A stretch of DNA of 64,000 nt from Thermomicrobium sp. CFH 73360 (GCF_023806465.1 NZ_JAMSLS010000005.1:1-64000); one strand, 5' to 3'; shown: positions 8,909 through 18,356, counted from the first letter of the stretch. Program-made: numbers and translations. The notes: generated by a model from the letters alone, not told the origin.

Positions 8909-9350
8909 GCAGGCGCCGGAGTGGGAGGGAACGACTACGGCCGGCCAACGCATCGGTCGTGAGACGCTGCGAGGCCAGCCGGTCGTGATCGTACTCATGC
9001 GCGGGCTCCGTTGACCGTACTGCCGGCGGCATCTGGCGCAGTTGCGCCAGGACTATTCCAAGTTTCGGCAGCAGGGTGTCGAGATTGTGGCAATCGCCCC
9101 CGATGGTCCGCGCGCCCTCGTCCGCTACTGGGAGCAAGAGGGAATCCCGTTTCCGGGCGTCCCGGATCCGGAGCACCGGATCGCGGAGCGCTTCGGACAG
9201 GAAGTCAAGTTGACTCGCCTCGGGCGGCTACCGGCGGTCATCGTCGTCGACGCCGAGAGTATCGTCCGCGCCGCCTGGTACGGCGAGTCAATGCGCGACA
9301 TTCCGGGAAACGATGAGCTGCTCGTGGCACTGTGTTCACTAGCCCAATAA
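8886..9350 (+). CDS. peroxiredoxin-like protein, candidate selenoprotein (UPYC)
   Basis: A thioredoxin-fold AhpC/TSA-type protein, 154 residues if the TGA at 9012-9014 is read through as selenocysteine. ATG 8886 is preceded by GGAGG with six-base spacing and yields the normal family N-terminus (IGEQAPEWEGTTTAGQRI). After VVIVLMRGLR comes TGA, then PYCRRHLAQLRQDYSKF, where relatives have a CPYC-type redox motif; the TGA is therefore at the first Cys (residue 43), with the resolving Cys46 present. The downstream part is a clean continuation (VEIVAIAPDGPRALVRYW and so on) to the stop at 9350. A hairpin lies 25 nt after the TGA. The alternative is a pseudogene with a single nonsense change, but no other lesion is visible and Cys-to-TGA needs a transversion. 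Confidence 0.75.
9033..9050 (+). promoter_or_regulatory. SECIS-like hairpin after the peroxiredoxin TGA
   Basis: A 7-bp perfect stem (CTGGCGC with GCGCCAG) closes the loop AGTT; an eighth A-T pair would leave just GT at the tip. There are 25 nt between the TGA and the loop, and a G is among the first two loop bases. This agrees with the known bacterial SECIS design (stem-loop directly after UGA, within the coding region, guanine in the apical loop). That it binds SelB is inference. Confidence 0.6.
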
Positions 9351-9909
9351 GGGTTGGAGCTGACGCCCTACACGAGCACGATCGTGGACACCCCAGGCTG
9401 CTCATCGCACTTGCTCGGATACGCTGCGACGGCACGCGAGTGCTCTCCGAAGCGAGGTGCGCACGGGCCTGTGGGCTCCAGCAACCACGCTTGCGTTTCA
9501 CAACCCCGGCCGCACGAGTGACCTGCCCCCACCGATCTCGGTGCCGAGGGGTGCTTCCTCCGCGCCTCCTCAAAAGGCCAAGTGCACTCCGCACCGGACA
9601 TCTGCTCCGGAGGGTGACACAGCAGCGACTGCTCCAGACACTCAAACGCAGAGCACCTCTCCCGTTCCCAATAGTGAAATGCCGAGATTGACAAGTTCCA
9701 CTGAGAGCACAACGCTGCATAATACGTGTGCTTCATGCCTAAATCAGGTTTCGGGACTAGTTGCCAGAGAGGAGTGCGGCTCAGCCCGTACGTATGGGGA
9801 GCGTAAAGAGTGGCCAAGGGCAGGAGGCAACGGACGATTCCCGGTACCGGCACGAGGCACAGAAGCTTGGCAGCTCTCCGACATTGGCCAGGTTGTTGGG
9901 AGGTAGCGG
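9351..9909. other. no gene recognised
   Basis: About 560 bases between the peroxiredoxin-like gene and the dehydratase. Open frames are present on both strands but read as low-complexity, with no credible start signals or domains. I see no RNA gene or clear terminator. Confidence 0.5.
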
Positions 9910-11610
9910 ATGCGACGTCTTCGAAGTGCGTTGCCTGAAGGAAGCCCACGTTGGGCGGCACGCCTCGCCCATTGGCGCGTACTGGGTCTGGAGCCAGATG
10001 CGCTCGAGAAGCCGAAGATTGCCGTCGTGAACTCGTCAGCAGAACTCGCCGTGTGCTACAGCCACCTCGACACCGTCGCGCAGCGGGTCAAAGCGGCGAT
10101 CCGCCGCGCCGGGGGTATTCCGTTTGAGATCCGCACGGTGGCTCCCAGTGATTTCATCACGAGCGTTGGCGCCGCTGGGGGATACATCCTTTCGGCCCGC
10201 GACCTCATCGCCTTCGACATCGAGGTGATGGTCGAGGGTGCGATGCTCGATGGGATGATCTGCCTCTCCTCGTGCGACAAAACGCTCCCCGGTCACCTGA
10301 TCGCCGCAGCGCGACTGGACATCCCAACGCTGATCCTCCCCTGCGGTTACCAGCCCCACGGTCACTGTGCCGGTGAGCCCGTCGATGTCGAAGACATCTT
10401 CATCCGCGCATCACAGTACCTGATTGCCCCCGATCCAGACTTGCTTTCCTGGATCCGCGCTTGCGCGCCGTGCTCAATTGCAGGGCCTGGCGTCTGCTCC
10501 GGCCTGGGTACAGCCAACACGATGCACATGCTCGCCGAGGCCTTGGGAATGGCACTCTTTGGCACAACCCCGGTTCGTGCGCTCAGCCCCAAATTCTGGG
10601 AGACGGTCGAGCGTGCCGGATCACGTATCGTGGAGCTGGTGATGCACGATGTCCGACCGAGCCGCATACTGAGCCCGTCCGCTTTCCGCAACGCGATTGC
10701 AGTGCTTCTGGCGATCGGAGGATCCCTCAACGCAGTTAAACACTTGCAAGCTATCGCCACGGCGGGGAACATCGACATCGATGTGTTCGCAGAACTACAG
10801 GCGCTCTACGAGCGGGTACCGCTGCTCACCGAAGTGCGTCCGAACGGAACGACCTCGATTGAGGACCTCGAACGGGCCGGTGGCACCGCTGCAGTCCTCC
10901 GCGAACTCAGCCCGCTCCTCGACCTCCGCTGCGACACTATCGACGGCCGCTCCCTCGGGGAACTCGTGGGAAGCATGGAGTCGATCGATCCGCACGTTAT
11001 CGGCTCACTGGCGTACCCGAAGCGTCCACGTAGCACCCTCATGCCGGTCGAGGGTTCGCTCGCTCCCCGTGGGGCGCTCGTCCGCTCGACCGCGTGGGTA
11101 CAGGAGCGGCGTGACCGACGCTTCATCGGTCAGGCCATGCTATTCGACGATCAAAGCAGCGTTCTCGCCGCTCTAAAGGCACAACGCATTCCGCCGGGTA
11201 CAGCAATCATCCTCCGCGGCCTCGGACCCCGCGGTCAGGCCGGCATGGGCATGGCGGGAACAGCGGCGCTGGCTCTGGCGAGTTCCCCCCTCGTTGAGAG
11301 CTGCATCCTCATCACCGACGGTCAGATCTCGGGGCTGATCAATCGCGGCCTCGTCGTGGCGGAGGTCACCCCTGAGGCCGTCAGCGAAGCGTCACCGCTC
11401 GGTCGACTGCGCGATGGAGACCGCATCGCGGTCGATCTCGAACAGCGGCGGGTCGATGTCCTCGTTGACGACACAATCTTGTGGCAACGCGAGCCATTTC
11501 AACAGAACGAGCCACCACCACGCGGATGGCTAGCGGTGTACGCGACGCTCGTGCGTGACGTCCGGGACGGGGCACTCGTCGATGGAAGGCGAGAGAGGAG
11601 GGAGTCATAG
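9910..11610 (+). CDS. IlvD/Edd-family dehydratase
   Basis: A 566-residue iron-sulfur dehydratase of the family that includes dihydroxy-acid dehydratase, 6-phosphogluconate dehydratase and sugar-acid (arabonate/xylonate) dehydratases. Cluster ligands fit the family spacing: Cys49 in ELAVCYSHLD, Cys122 in CLSSCDKTLPG and Cys196 in GVCSGLGTANTM. The C-terminal barrel has the expected TDGQISG segment. The start is ATG after GGGAGG. Divergence around the first and third cysteines (CYSHLD, CSGLGTANTM instead of CGGMYTANTM) and the neighbouring catabolic genes argue for a catabolic sugar-acid or related role rather than branched-chain synthesis; this is inference. Confidence 0.85.
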   Translation: MRRLRSALPEGSPRWAARLAHWRVLGLEPDALEKPKIAVVNSSAELAVCYSHLDTVAQRVKAAIRRAGGIPFEIRTVAPSDFITSVGAAGGYILSARDLIAFDIEVMVEGAMLDGMICLSSCDKTLPGHLIAAARLDIPTLILPCGYQPHGHCAGEPVDVEDIFIRASQYLIAPDPDLLSWIRACAPCSIAGPGVCSGLGTANTMHMLAEALGMALFGTTPVRALSPKFWETVERAGSRIVELVMHDVRPSRILSPSAFRNAIAVLLAIGGSLNAVKHLQAIATAGNIDIDVFAELQALYERVPLLTEVRPNGTTSIEDLERAGGTAAVLRELSPLLDLRCDTIDGRSLGELVGSMESIDPHVIGSLAYPKRPRSTLMPVEGSLAPRGALVRSTAWVQERRDRRFIGQAMLFDDQSSVLAALKAQRIPPGTAIILRGLGPRGQAGMGMAGTAALALASSPLVESCILITDGQISGLINRGLVVAEVTPEAVSEASPLGRLRDGDRIAVDLEQRRVDVLVDDTILWQREPFQQNEPPPRGWLAVYATLVRDVRDGALVDGRRERRES

Positions 11611-11665
11611 CTGCACGTTCGGTGGATCGCAATCCTGGTACCACCCTGCTGAAGGAGGATCGACC

Positions 11666-12418
11666 ATGGCGATCTTGAGCCGTTGGCCACGAGCAATCTT
11701 CTACGACTCTAAGACGACGCTGTTCGACTGGGCGTGGAGCTGGCGGACCGCTGCTCGGCAGTACATTGATCAATACGGCCTCTCGCTGTCCGTTGACGAC
11801 TTCGTGGAACAATGGGTCAAGTCCTTTGAGGGCTTTCAGCGAACCGCGGCATTCGGCAAGTACACGCCGATCACGCATGTCTCCATCAAGAACGCGCTAG
11901 CGATGACCTATCGCCTGCTCGGCATCGACGGCGACGCGGAGCGGGATATGGAGGTCTTCAAGGCTTTGCAATACGATGTCCCACTCTTTCCTGACACAGA
12001 GGAAGCGCTTACCGCCCAACAGGCACTCGGGGTCAAGATCATCATCTACTCTGACGTGGAAAGCGAGTATCTCGAGACGTACGTCCGCAAGTTCCAGCGA
12101 TTTCGGCCGGACTTTGTCGGCACGACGGAACAGGCCGGTGTACACAAGCCGAACCCCCGCACCTACCGCTGGGTCTTGCACCAGATGAATCTCGAACCCC
12201 GCGACGTGATCTATTGCGCTGCGCCCGAGTTCGATATCCAAGGCGCCATGGCGACCGGAATGATCGCAGCAAAACTGTTCCGAAAGGAGGGACGGTTGTC
12301 AAAGGTGACCCATGCGCCCAGCGATCTTCTGCCCGATTTCGAGATCGAAAGCTTGTACGATCTCACAACGCTCATCGAGCTCAATCGCTACCCAGAGCGG
12401 TATCACCGAACCGATTAG
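11666..12418 (+). CDS. HAD-superfamily hydrolase, haloacid-dehalogenase-like
   Basis: A 250-residue protein with the layout of type II haloacid dehalogenases: motif I nucleophile Asp14 in IFYDSKTTLFDW, a helical cap, motif II in IIIYSDVESEYL, a Lys in GVHKPNPRTYRW (motif III) and acidic residues in IYCAAPEFDIQGAMATG (motif IV). Motif I reads D-S-K-T-T where dehalogenases have D-x-Y-G-T and phosphatases D-x-D-x-T, so the residue two after the nucleophile is Lys. The start ATG follows GAAGGAGG. It sits 55 bases after the dehydratase gene, probably in the same transcript. Confidence 0.8.
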   Translation: MAILSRWPRAIFYDSKTTLFDWAWSWRTAARQYIDQYGLSLSVDDFVEQWVKSFEGFQRTAAFGKYTPITHVSIKNALAMTYRLLGIDGDAERDMEVFKALQYDVPLFPDTEEALTAQQALGVKIIIYSDVESEYLETYVRKFQRFRPDFVGTTEQAGVHKPNPRTYRWVLHQMNLEPRDVIYCAAPEFDIQGAMATGMIAAKLFRKEGRLSKVTHAPSDLLPDFEIESLYDLTTLIELNRYPERYHRTD

Positions 12419-12883
12419 GGAGATCCCGCATCATGCGTGATCTTTGGCGAGCCTGTTTCAAACGACTTGGAGGACACCTTGAGGGTCCGCGTGCCAAAGC
12501 TCGAACTGCGGCTCGGATCGTCGCTCCGTCAGTCGCAACGCCTGTGACGCTGTCCCGGATATGGATGTGCTGCTATCTGCAGAGACACTGAGCGAGCATC
12601 GTTCGTAGGACACGAGGGATGATGTGCGCCTGTACTTGCCCCCGTTACGATCCGCATGCGCGTTGCGCTGAACAACGCCCAGTGTGGGATGGGCGGATGC
12701 GACCTTGTACGCAAAAAGCGTCGGGCGATCTCCAACTTCGTAGCCAACGACCCGCCCAAAATGATGCTGAAACCTATCAGAACGCGGCGTGATCGCGGGC
12801 AGTACGGTGTTCCCAATGCGTTCCTTGAGAGTGATCTCCGTGCTGGTTCTGCTCAGCACGGTTAGTCTGAGGAAGGAGCGGAC
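12419..12883. other. no gene recognised
   Basis: A 465-base gap between the HAD gene and the FAD oxidoreductase. A minus-strand frame of 133 codons exists but has no family resemblance or ribosome binding site. The end of the gap holds the binding site (GGAAGGAG) of the next gene. Confidence 0.45.
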
Positions 12884-14242
12884 ATGACGAACACCTCACA
12901 TTTCGCGGTGATTCGGCGCGATATGCCGGACCGTCCGACCCTCCAAGCCGACGTCTGTGTCGTCGGGGCCGGGATGAGCGGTGTCACCTGCGCGACGCTG
13001 TTGGGTCGCCACGGTCGCACAGTAGTACTGGTCGACGCCTGCCCCTGGGTGGGCGGTCAAGCTGTGGGGGTCCCGATTGGGACGATCGGTGGGCTCTTTT
13101 CCTGCGGGCCGGATTCCTACCTCCTTACGACGATCTTTGCCACCGAATTGCTCGAGGAACTCGACCAACGCGACGCCGTCTTTTACCAGCGCTCGCGACG
13201 CGCGAGGACGGTCAATGTCGTCTACGACGACGTGGAGCTGATGCGCATTTTCGAGCGAAAACTCCGCCATGCAGGGGTGAGGATGATTCTCGGCGGCGTA
13301 CTCGCCGCGGTAGAGCGCGAGGGACGCTTGATCCGTAAGGTCCGTCTTGAGACCCGGTTCGGTCCCTGCGACGTCGAGGCACGCGCCTTCGTCGATACGT
13401 CCGGTGACGCCGCCCTCACCTGGCTAGCCGGACTTTCCTGTCGGACGGCCATATTCCCAATCTTTGGAACGCAGATCGTCATCGTAGAGGGAGTCAATTA
13501 CGACCATGTCCGTGAGCCTCATGAGGTGCAGTGGGAGGCTGAACGCCTTCTCAACGAGCGGGGACGGGACTACGGCCTCACCCGCGAGAAGGGGGTCATC
13601 TTTCCTCTGCCGAGCCGCAAGATGGCGGTGTTGAACGTGACGCATCTTGCCACCCCGCTGGATCCGGTTGCGTTCTGGGAGGCAGCGGCACCGGCTCGCG
13701 ACGAGGGAGAGCAGGCCTTTCAACTCCTCGCGAAGGAGTATCCCGCAGCCTTCGGGCAAGCGCGCATCCGGAGTATGGGGCACCCTGGCATTCGGCAAAC
13801 GCGCTCCATCGTCGGACGGTACATGCTCACGGCCGAAGACGTGGTAGCGGGGACACGTTTCGAGGACGCAGTCGCCCGCGTCGCCTGGCCGATTGAACTG
13901 CACGACACGGCATCCGGCTACCGGTGGGAGCCGTTTCCTGACGGTCATGTCCACTATGTCCCGCTGCGTTCGCTCATCCACAATGAAGCGGACAACCTGA
14001 TCGCAGCAGGTCGTTGCGTCGATGCGGATCCCTACGCGTTATCCAGTATCCGCGTGATGGGGCCCTGCATCGCCATGGGTGCCGCAGCAGCAGAGGCCGT
14101 GGACCTTTTCCTCAATGGAATTCCATCCCTGCACGAGGTTCCCCCAACAGCCGTTCAGGAACGCGTGCGCCCTAACCTCGAAGGACAGATGGAGTGGCCC
14201 ACTGAAGTCGCCACTCGGCCACGCGCGAGCGAGCTCGCGTGA
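12884..14242 (+). CDS. FAD-dependent oxidoreductase
   Basis: A 452-residue flavoprotein. The N-terminal dinucleotide-binding fold is clear: ADVCVVGAGMSGVTCATLLGRHGRTVVLVD, followed by WVGGQAVGVPIG, the glycine-rich segment typical of the FAD-dependent oxidoreductase group that includes hypothetical dehydrogenases near aromatic or sugar catabolism. The segment FVDTSGDAALTWLAGL is the second FAD contact, and the C-terminus carries AGRCVDADPYALSSIRVMGPCIAMGAAAAEA. The start ATG follows GAAGGAG. The gene lies 44 bases before the LigM-like gene and probably works with it. Confidence 0.85.
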   Translation: MTNTSHFAVIRRDMPDRPTLQADVCVVGAGMSGVTCATLLGRHGRTVVLVDACPWVGGQAVGVPIGTIGGLFSCGPDSYLLTTIFATELLEELDQRDAVFYQRSRRARTVNVVYDDVELMRIFERKLRHAGVRMILGGVLAAVEREGRLIRKVRLETRFGPCDVEARAFVDTSGDAALTWLAGLSCRTAIFPIFGTQIVIVEGVNYDHVREPHEVQWEAERLLNERGRDYGLTREKGVIFPLPSRKMAVLNVTHLATPLDPVAFWEAAAPARDEGEQAFQLLAKEYPAAFGQARIRSMGHPGIRQTRSIVGRYMLTAEDVVAGTRFEDAVARVAWPIELHDTASGYRWEPFPDGHVHYVPLRSLIHNEADNLIAAGRCVDADPYALSSIRVMGPCIAMGAAAAEAVDLFLNGIPSLHEVPPTAVQERVRPNLEGQMEWPTEVATRPRASELA

Positions 14243-14286
14243 CGAAGCGACGGTGATGCACGTCTGGCCGTTGGACGGAATCGGAA

Positions 14287-15706
14287 ATGGCCGCCGCTGA
14301 GCAGCGCCCTAGGAGCCTTCAGGACCTTCTCGACCAAACGCCCAAGTTCGTGGACTCCCTTTTCGCGAATCCGAAGGGGGTGCTCCGCGCGATCTTCCGC
14401 AGCTTCCCACCTGACCAATTACCGCCAGAATACACGAATTGGCGGGATGAGCAGCGAGCCCGCCGCCAGTCAGTCGCACTCCTCGACCAATCGTTCCATA
14501 TGACACATTTGTGGCTCCGTGGACCGGATGCCCGAGCGTTAGCAGAATTTCTCGGGGTCAACACGTTCCGTCATTTCGGGCCTGGTCGAGCGAAGAACCT
14601 CGTTGCCTGTACGCCAGACGGGTATGTCATCGGCGATAATGTGCTCTATGGTCTCACCGACGAAGAACTGCTCTTCGTCGCTGGTGAGCCGGTTCTCAAC
14701 TGGATCGAATACCATGCGCGAGCGGGAGGGTTTCAAGTCAACCTCGACCGTGACCCCTTGTGGACACTGAATTCGACCGGTCGTCGCTCCGTCTATCGCT
14801 TTCAGTTGGAAGGCCCTCGGGCACCGGAGTTCCTCGCATCACTTTGCATACATCCGTTCCCGGAACTCGGCCTCTTTCGCCACGCAGAAGTTCTCCTCGC
14901 AGGCTACCGGGTCCGCATTCTGCGACATAGTATGGCGGGTGTTCCGGGGCTCGAACTTTCAGGGCCGTGGGACGAGCGTGAGGGGGTGCGTAGTGCAATT
15001 GTCGAGGCTGGCCGGAAATTCGGCCTTCGCCTCGTCGGCTCCTTCTCCTACCTTTCGAACGGTGGGCTCGAGTCCGGTTGGATCCCACGCCCGCTCCCAG
15101 CGATCTACACGAGTTCAGCACTACGCCCGTATCGTGAGTGGCTTCCAGCGACCAGTTTTGAGGCAACGAGTGCGTTAGGTGGAAGCTTCTCATCGCCAAC
15201 TCTCGAGGACTACTATCTTACCCCCTTCGAACTCGGATTAGGACATCTCGTGAAATTCGATCACGACTTTGTTGGCCGCCAAGCATTAGAAGCACAGGCC
15301 GCATCGCACTAAGGTCACTTTGGTTTGGAACCCGGACGATGCACTGCGAATTCTCCGCTCCTGGTGCGAGAACGGGCCAACAGGCAAATACCTCGATCTT
15401 CCTTGGCTACACTACGCGACGTGGCAATACGACGAGGTGCTCGACCTTCGCGGGAGCCGTATCGGCTTGGCTCTTTATGCTGGTTATAGCGCGAATGAAC
15501 GAGCGATCCTGGCACTTGCGATTGTCGACGAGTCCTTCAGCCGCCCCGGAACCGAGGTCGTCCTCTCATGGGGGGACAGCGCTCCAGGGACGCCGCGCAA
15601 CGCATGGATCGAGCAACATGACGTTCTACCGGTTCGGGCAACAGTCCATCCCGCCCCAATAAGTCAGGCAACTCGCAAGTACCGCACTCGTCTGCCAGGA
15701 TCTTAA
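14287..15706 (+). pseudogene. LigM-like tetrahydrofolate O-demethylase, split by a frameshift
   Basis: A GcvT-superfamily protein resembling LigM/DesA aromatic O-demethylases, which move a methyl group from vanillate-type methoxyaromatics to tetrahydrofolate. Residues 1-341 (14287-15312) carry the family blocks LPPEYTNWRDEQ, LLDQSFHMTHL, FQLEGPRAPEFL, ESGWIPRPLPAIYTS and LVKFDHDFVGRQALEA, and then hit TAA. The C-terminal barrel continues one frame over as KVTLVWNPDDALRIL and YAGYSANERAILALAIVD to the stop at 15706. A one-base loss near 15306-15310 (GCATCGCACTAAGG) explains the split. Apart from this shift the gene looks intact, so a recent mutation or a sequencing error are both possible. Confidence 0.75.
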
Positions 15707-16185
15707 GAACGGTCGGTTCCTTTAGAGCTGCACTCCAGTAAGAGGCTCTCAGGCCATCCTTGAACTGGAGGCTACCTGTGTACGCAGCCACTGGCTCGAG
15801 ATGATCGGGGTCACCGGCCTAGCGTGTGAGGATGCGCCTCCTCTCGGCTGCTGGTAGTGCCACCACTCCCCAGCACCTTTGATCCGGCAATCTACTATGG
15901 GCGTCGTGGCCCACTCGCAACCAGCCGACCTACGCTTGGCGAGCGCTGTTCCGACGACGTTCGCAACGCGGTACAACAGCAGGGCTTCGCTGCGGTCTCG
16001 TCGACACCAACACTGTCTTCGAAAATTCCACTGCTGCCGCGCCAGACAGACATGTACAAACGTCATGCGAGGGGCAGTAACGCCCGGGGTAAATGGATGC
16101 AGCTACGGTTTCAAGGACCTCGCACAACGACTGGAGTCACAGCTGGAGCTGCATTTGACTTCTCTTGGTCTCGCGACCCTTCCCC
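15707..16185. other. no protein gene recognised
   Basis: About 480 bases between the demethylase gene and tRNA-Lys. Open frames cross it on both strands without domain similarity or ribosome binding sites. Nothing else is recognised. Confidence 0.45.
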
Positions 16186-16261
16186 TGGTAGGCCGGGTGG
16201 GACTCGAACCCACAGCCCGCGGATTAAAAGTCCGCTGCTCTGCCAGTTGAGCTACCAGCCC
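16186..16261 (-). tRNA. tRNA-Lys (anticodon TTT)
   Basis: Read on the minus strand, the sequence folds as a standard cloverleaf: acceptor GGGCTGG with CCGGCCT (ending in a G-U pair), D-arm GCTCAACTGGCAGAGC, anticodon arm GCGGA-CTTTTAA-TCCGC, T-arm GTGGG-TTCGAGT-CCCAC, discriminator A and an encoded CCA. The anticodon loop CTTTTAA gives TTT, decoding AAA/AAG lysine. Confidence 0.95.
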
Positions 16262-16639
16262 CTACGTCTCCGGCAGACTGCCCGCCGGACTCATCCTAAG
16301 TGTAGCCGATCTCGGCCCCTGTGTGCATCCCTTCTCTCATCTCCGCGAGCACCGCACGCCAAGAGTTCTGCTGCTCTCGCCGCTCCTGTCGCTCACTTCA
16401 CGACGTTGGAACTTAGACTAAAGAGCTCGCACGATGCCCGCCCGACGAGCACCTCTCGCACTTACTCAGCTGGCAGTCCGGCGCACGGATCCGTCACAGT
16501 CGCCGAACAGGGCAGGTCTTGCATCTGCTGTGGTCGACGCCGTAGAGCGCTACCCACATCACGCACTGCTTGTCGCCGCTACGGCGACACAACCGCTCCG
16601 CTTCGGGTAGTCTTGAGAAAGCCAAGGAAGGAGCCAGTG
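16262..16639. other. no gene recognised
   Basis: About 380 bases upstream of the tRNA-Lys and of the plus-strand small gene at 16640. They should hold promoters for both, but no convincing -35/-10 pair stands out. Confidence 0.4.
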
Positions 16640-16897
16640 ATGATGCCGCTCAATGAAACCCAGGCCCGCGCTCTCGCACTAGAGGCTCTCGATCAGCTCG
16701 GTGGACCACGCACCGTCTATCGATCACCCCGTCACCCATTTTCGCCAGCGGGTACCCGCACACTCCGGATCGGTGCATACGATATCCGCATCCGATACGG
16801 CGAAATCAGCTCACCAGCCGTGGTTGAACTGGCTGGATACGTCTTTGAGATCCGTGACGACGACCTTATCCTTTTATTCGCGCCCCCACAGCCATGA
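16640..16897 (+). CDS. small hypothetical protein
   Basis: An 85-residue protein without transmembrane segments. The start is one of two adjacent ATGs (16640, 16643) after GGAAGGAG. The C-terminal half (IRIRYGEISSPAVVELAGYVFEIRDDDLILLF) predicts a small beta-rich fold. Its stop overlaps the ATG of the DUF92 gene, so the two are translated together. No function can be assigned. Confidence 0.7.
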   Translation: MMPLNETQARALALEALDQLGGPRTVYRSPRHPFSPAGTRTLRIGAYDIRIRYGEISSPAVVELAGYVFEIRDDDLILLFAPPQP

Positions 16898-17730
16898 ACC
16901 ACCACCTGACGCGATTGCCGCTACGTCTTGCTCTTGGTGGGGGTCTCGCGACTCTCGTTGGGCTGCTCGCCTATCGATACCGTGCCCTCGACGGCGGCGG
17001 TGCACTAGCCGCAGCTGGGACCGGAACACTCGTCTTCGCCGCTGGTGGTCTGTCCTGGTCGGCTTCGATGTTCGGTTTTTTCATCGCCGCCAGCACGCTC
17101 ACTCGTCTCGGTGGGACACGCAAGCGCTCCCTCGCCGCCCTCCGTCGCGAGGCGAGTCGACCACGGACCGCGACGCAAGTCTTGGCCAACGGCGGGGTTG
17201 CCGCCACACTTGCCGCGCTCCAAATCCTTCACCCCGGTGACCGCGACTACACGCTGCCCTATCTCGCTGCTCTCGCGGCCGCTTCCGCCGATACGTGGGC
17301 AACTGAGCTTGGTGTGCTGAGTCCCAGCCCACCACGCTCGCTTCGTACCGGACGTCCCGTCCCACCAGGTACCTCCGGTGCCATCTCCCCTCTCGGATCC
17401 CTTGCCATGGTCGCTGGTGCCTTCTTCGTCGCCCTCCTCGCCCCGCGCAGACTCCCACGCTGGCCAGTGGTCACGGCCGGGAGTCTCGGGGCCATCCTCG
17501 ATAGCCTCCTTGGGGCAATGCTCCAAGCTCGCTACCACTGCCCGCACTGCCAATGCATCCTGGAAAATCCACAGCATGACTGCACCGGCCGTGTCCGACG
17601 TGTCAGTGGACTGCCTGGTATGACCAACGACCTCGTCAACGCGCTTGCGACGTTCGCCGCCGCACTCCTTGCGCTTTTGCTCACTCCAGGTCAAGAGAGG
17701 AGCCGCCGGAGCGCCTCCACTGGCTCGTAG
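16894..17730 (+). CDS. DUF92 integral membrane protein
   Basis: A 278-residue polytopic membrane protein of the DUF92 family, whose plant member VTE6 is a phytyl-phosphate kinase. The signature ASADTWATELGVLSPSPPRSLRTGRPVPPGTSGAISPLG is the conserved cytosolic loop, flanked by hydrophobic helices. A CPHC motif and a further Cys lie near QARYHCPHCQCILENPQHDC before the last helices (NDLVNALATFAAALLALLL). It overlaps the preceding small gene and converges with the HemQ gene, sharing 40 bases at their 3' ends. A role in prenyl-alcohol phosphate recycling is inferred from the family. Confidence 0.85.
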   Translation: MNHHLTRLPLRLALGGGLATLVGLLAYRYRALDGGGALAAAGTGTLVFAAGGLSWSASMFGFFIAASTLTRLGGTRKRSLAALRREASRPRTATQVLANGGVAATLAALQILHPGDRDYTLPYLAALAAASADTWATELGVLSPSPPRSLRTGRPVPPGTSGAISPLGSLAMVAGAFFVALLAPRRLPRWPVVTAGSLGAILDSLLGAMLQARYHCPHCQCILENPQHDCTGRVRRVSGLPGMTNDLVNALATFAAALLALLLTPGQERSRRSASTGS

Positions 17731-18356
17731 CGCTTTCCGAGGAAGATCGGGGTGTCCAGCTGCGTATACTTCCGTACCTCGGCTGCCCGAAGACGCTGCA
17801 CCATCGTGATTAACGTCCCAACGTCATCGTCCTCGAGAGCCACGATGAACTCCTGATCCTGAACACCAAAGGAATTGACCGTGTTGGTCAGCACACTCGG
17901 AAACTCGTCACCGAGCCGCCCATGCTCGGCCATAAGACGCCGTCGCTCCTCAAACGGCAAGAGATACCACTCTGGCGTCTTCACGAAGGGATAGACGCTG
18001 AGATACCGCTTCGGCGGTACTCCACGGAGAAACGCCGGGCCATGGGTCGGATCATACTGCGAGGATCCTGCCATACCGAAGTAGGCATAGCGGAGCTGCA
18101 GCGCTCGGCCAACCGCTGTTCGCCGCAGCGCAAGGGCGAGCTCCTGGACATCGGCTGGATCGTGCCCTAGGACCCACAAAATGAGATCGACATCCGGGCG
18201 GAAGCCCACCGAGAGATATGCTCCGCGGAGCTGCGTCCCCTCACTGCGTTCAAAGAACTGCACATAGTCGGCGATCGCCGACTCCACATCGCTCGGGACA
18301 CGCTCGCGGTCCAGCGCGGCCAGCCAGAAGACGGTATAGCGTGGCGTCTTGCCCAT
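17691..18356 (-). CDS. hemQ: coproheme decarboxylase (HemQ, chlorite-dismutase family)
   Basis: A 221-residue member of the chlorite dismutase-like family. Coproheme decarboxylases convert coproheme III to heme b in the coproporphyrin-dependent pathway. Tyr122 and Lys126 in VYPFVKTPEWY match the catalytic Tyr and conserved Lys of Gram-positive HemQ, and His145 in LMAEHGRLG fits the proximal heme ligand; the Arg of true chlorite dismutases is not evident. The start ATG at 18356 follows GAGGAG; a further 16 upstream codons lack a binding site. No other heme gene is adjacent. Confidence 0.9.
   Translation of the reverse strand: MGKTPRYTVFWLAALDRERVPSDVESAIADYVQFFERSEGTQLRGAYLSVGFRPDVDLILWVLGHDPADVQELALALRRTAVGRALQLRYAYFGMAGSSQYDPTHGPAFLRGVPPKRYLSVYPFVKTPEWYLLPFEERRRLMAEHGRLGDEFPSVLTNTVNSFGVQDQEFIVALEDDDVGTLITMVQRLRAAEVRKYTQLDTPIFLGKRYEPVEALRRLLS

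Noticed and set aside
9457-9906. Hypothetical gene of 149 codons before the dehydratase
   Set aside because: No start signal, biased composition and overlapping frames of similar length on the other strand.
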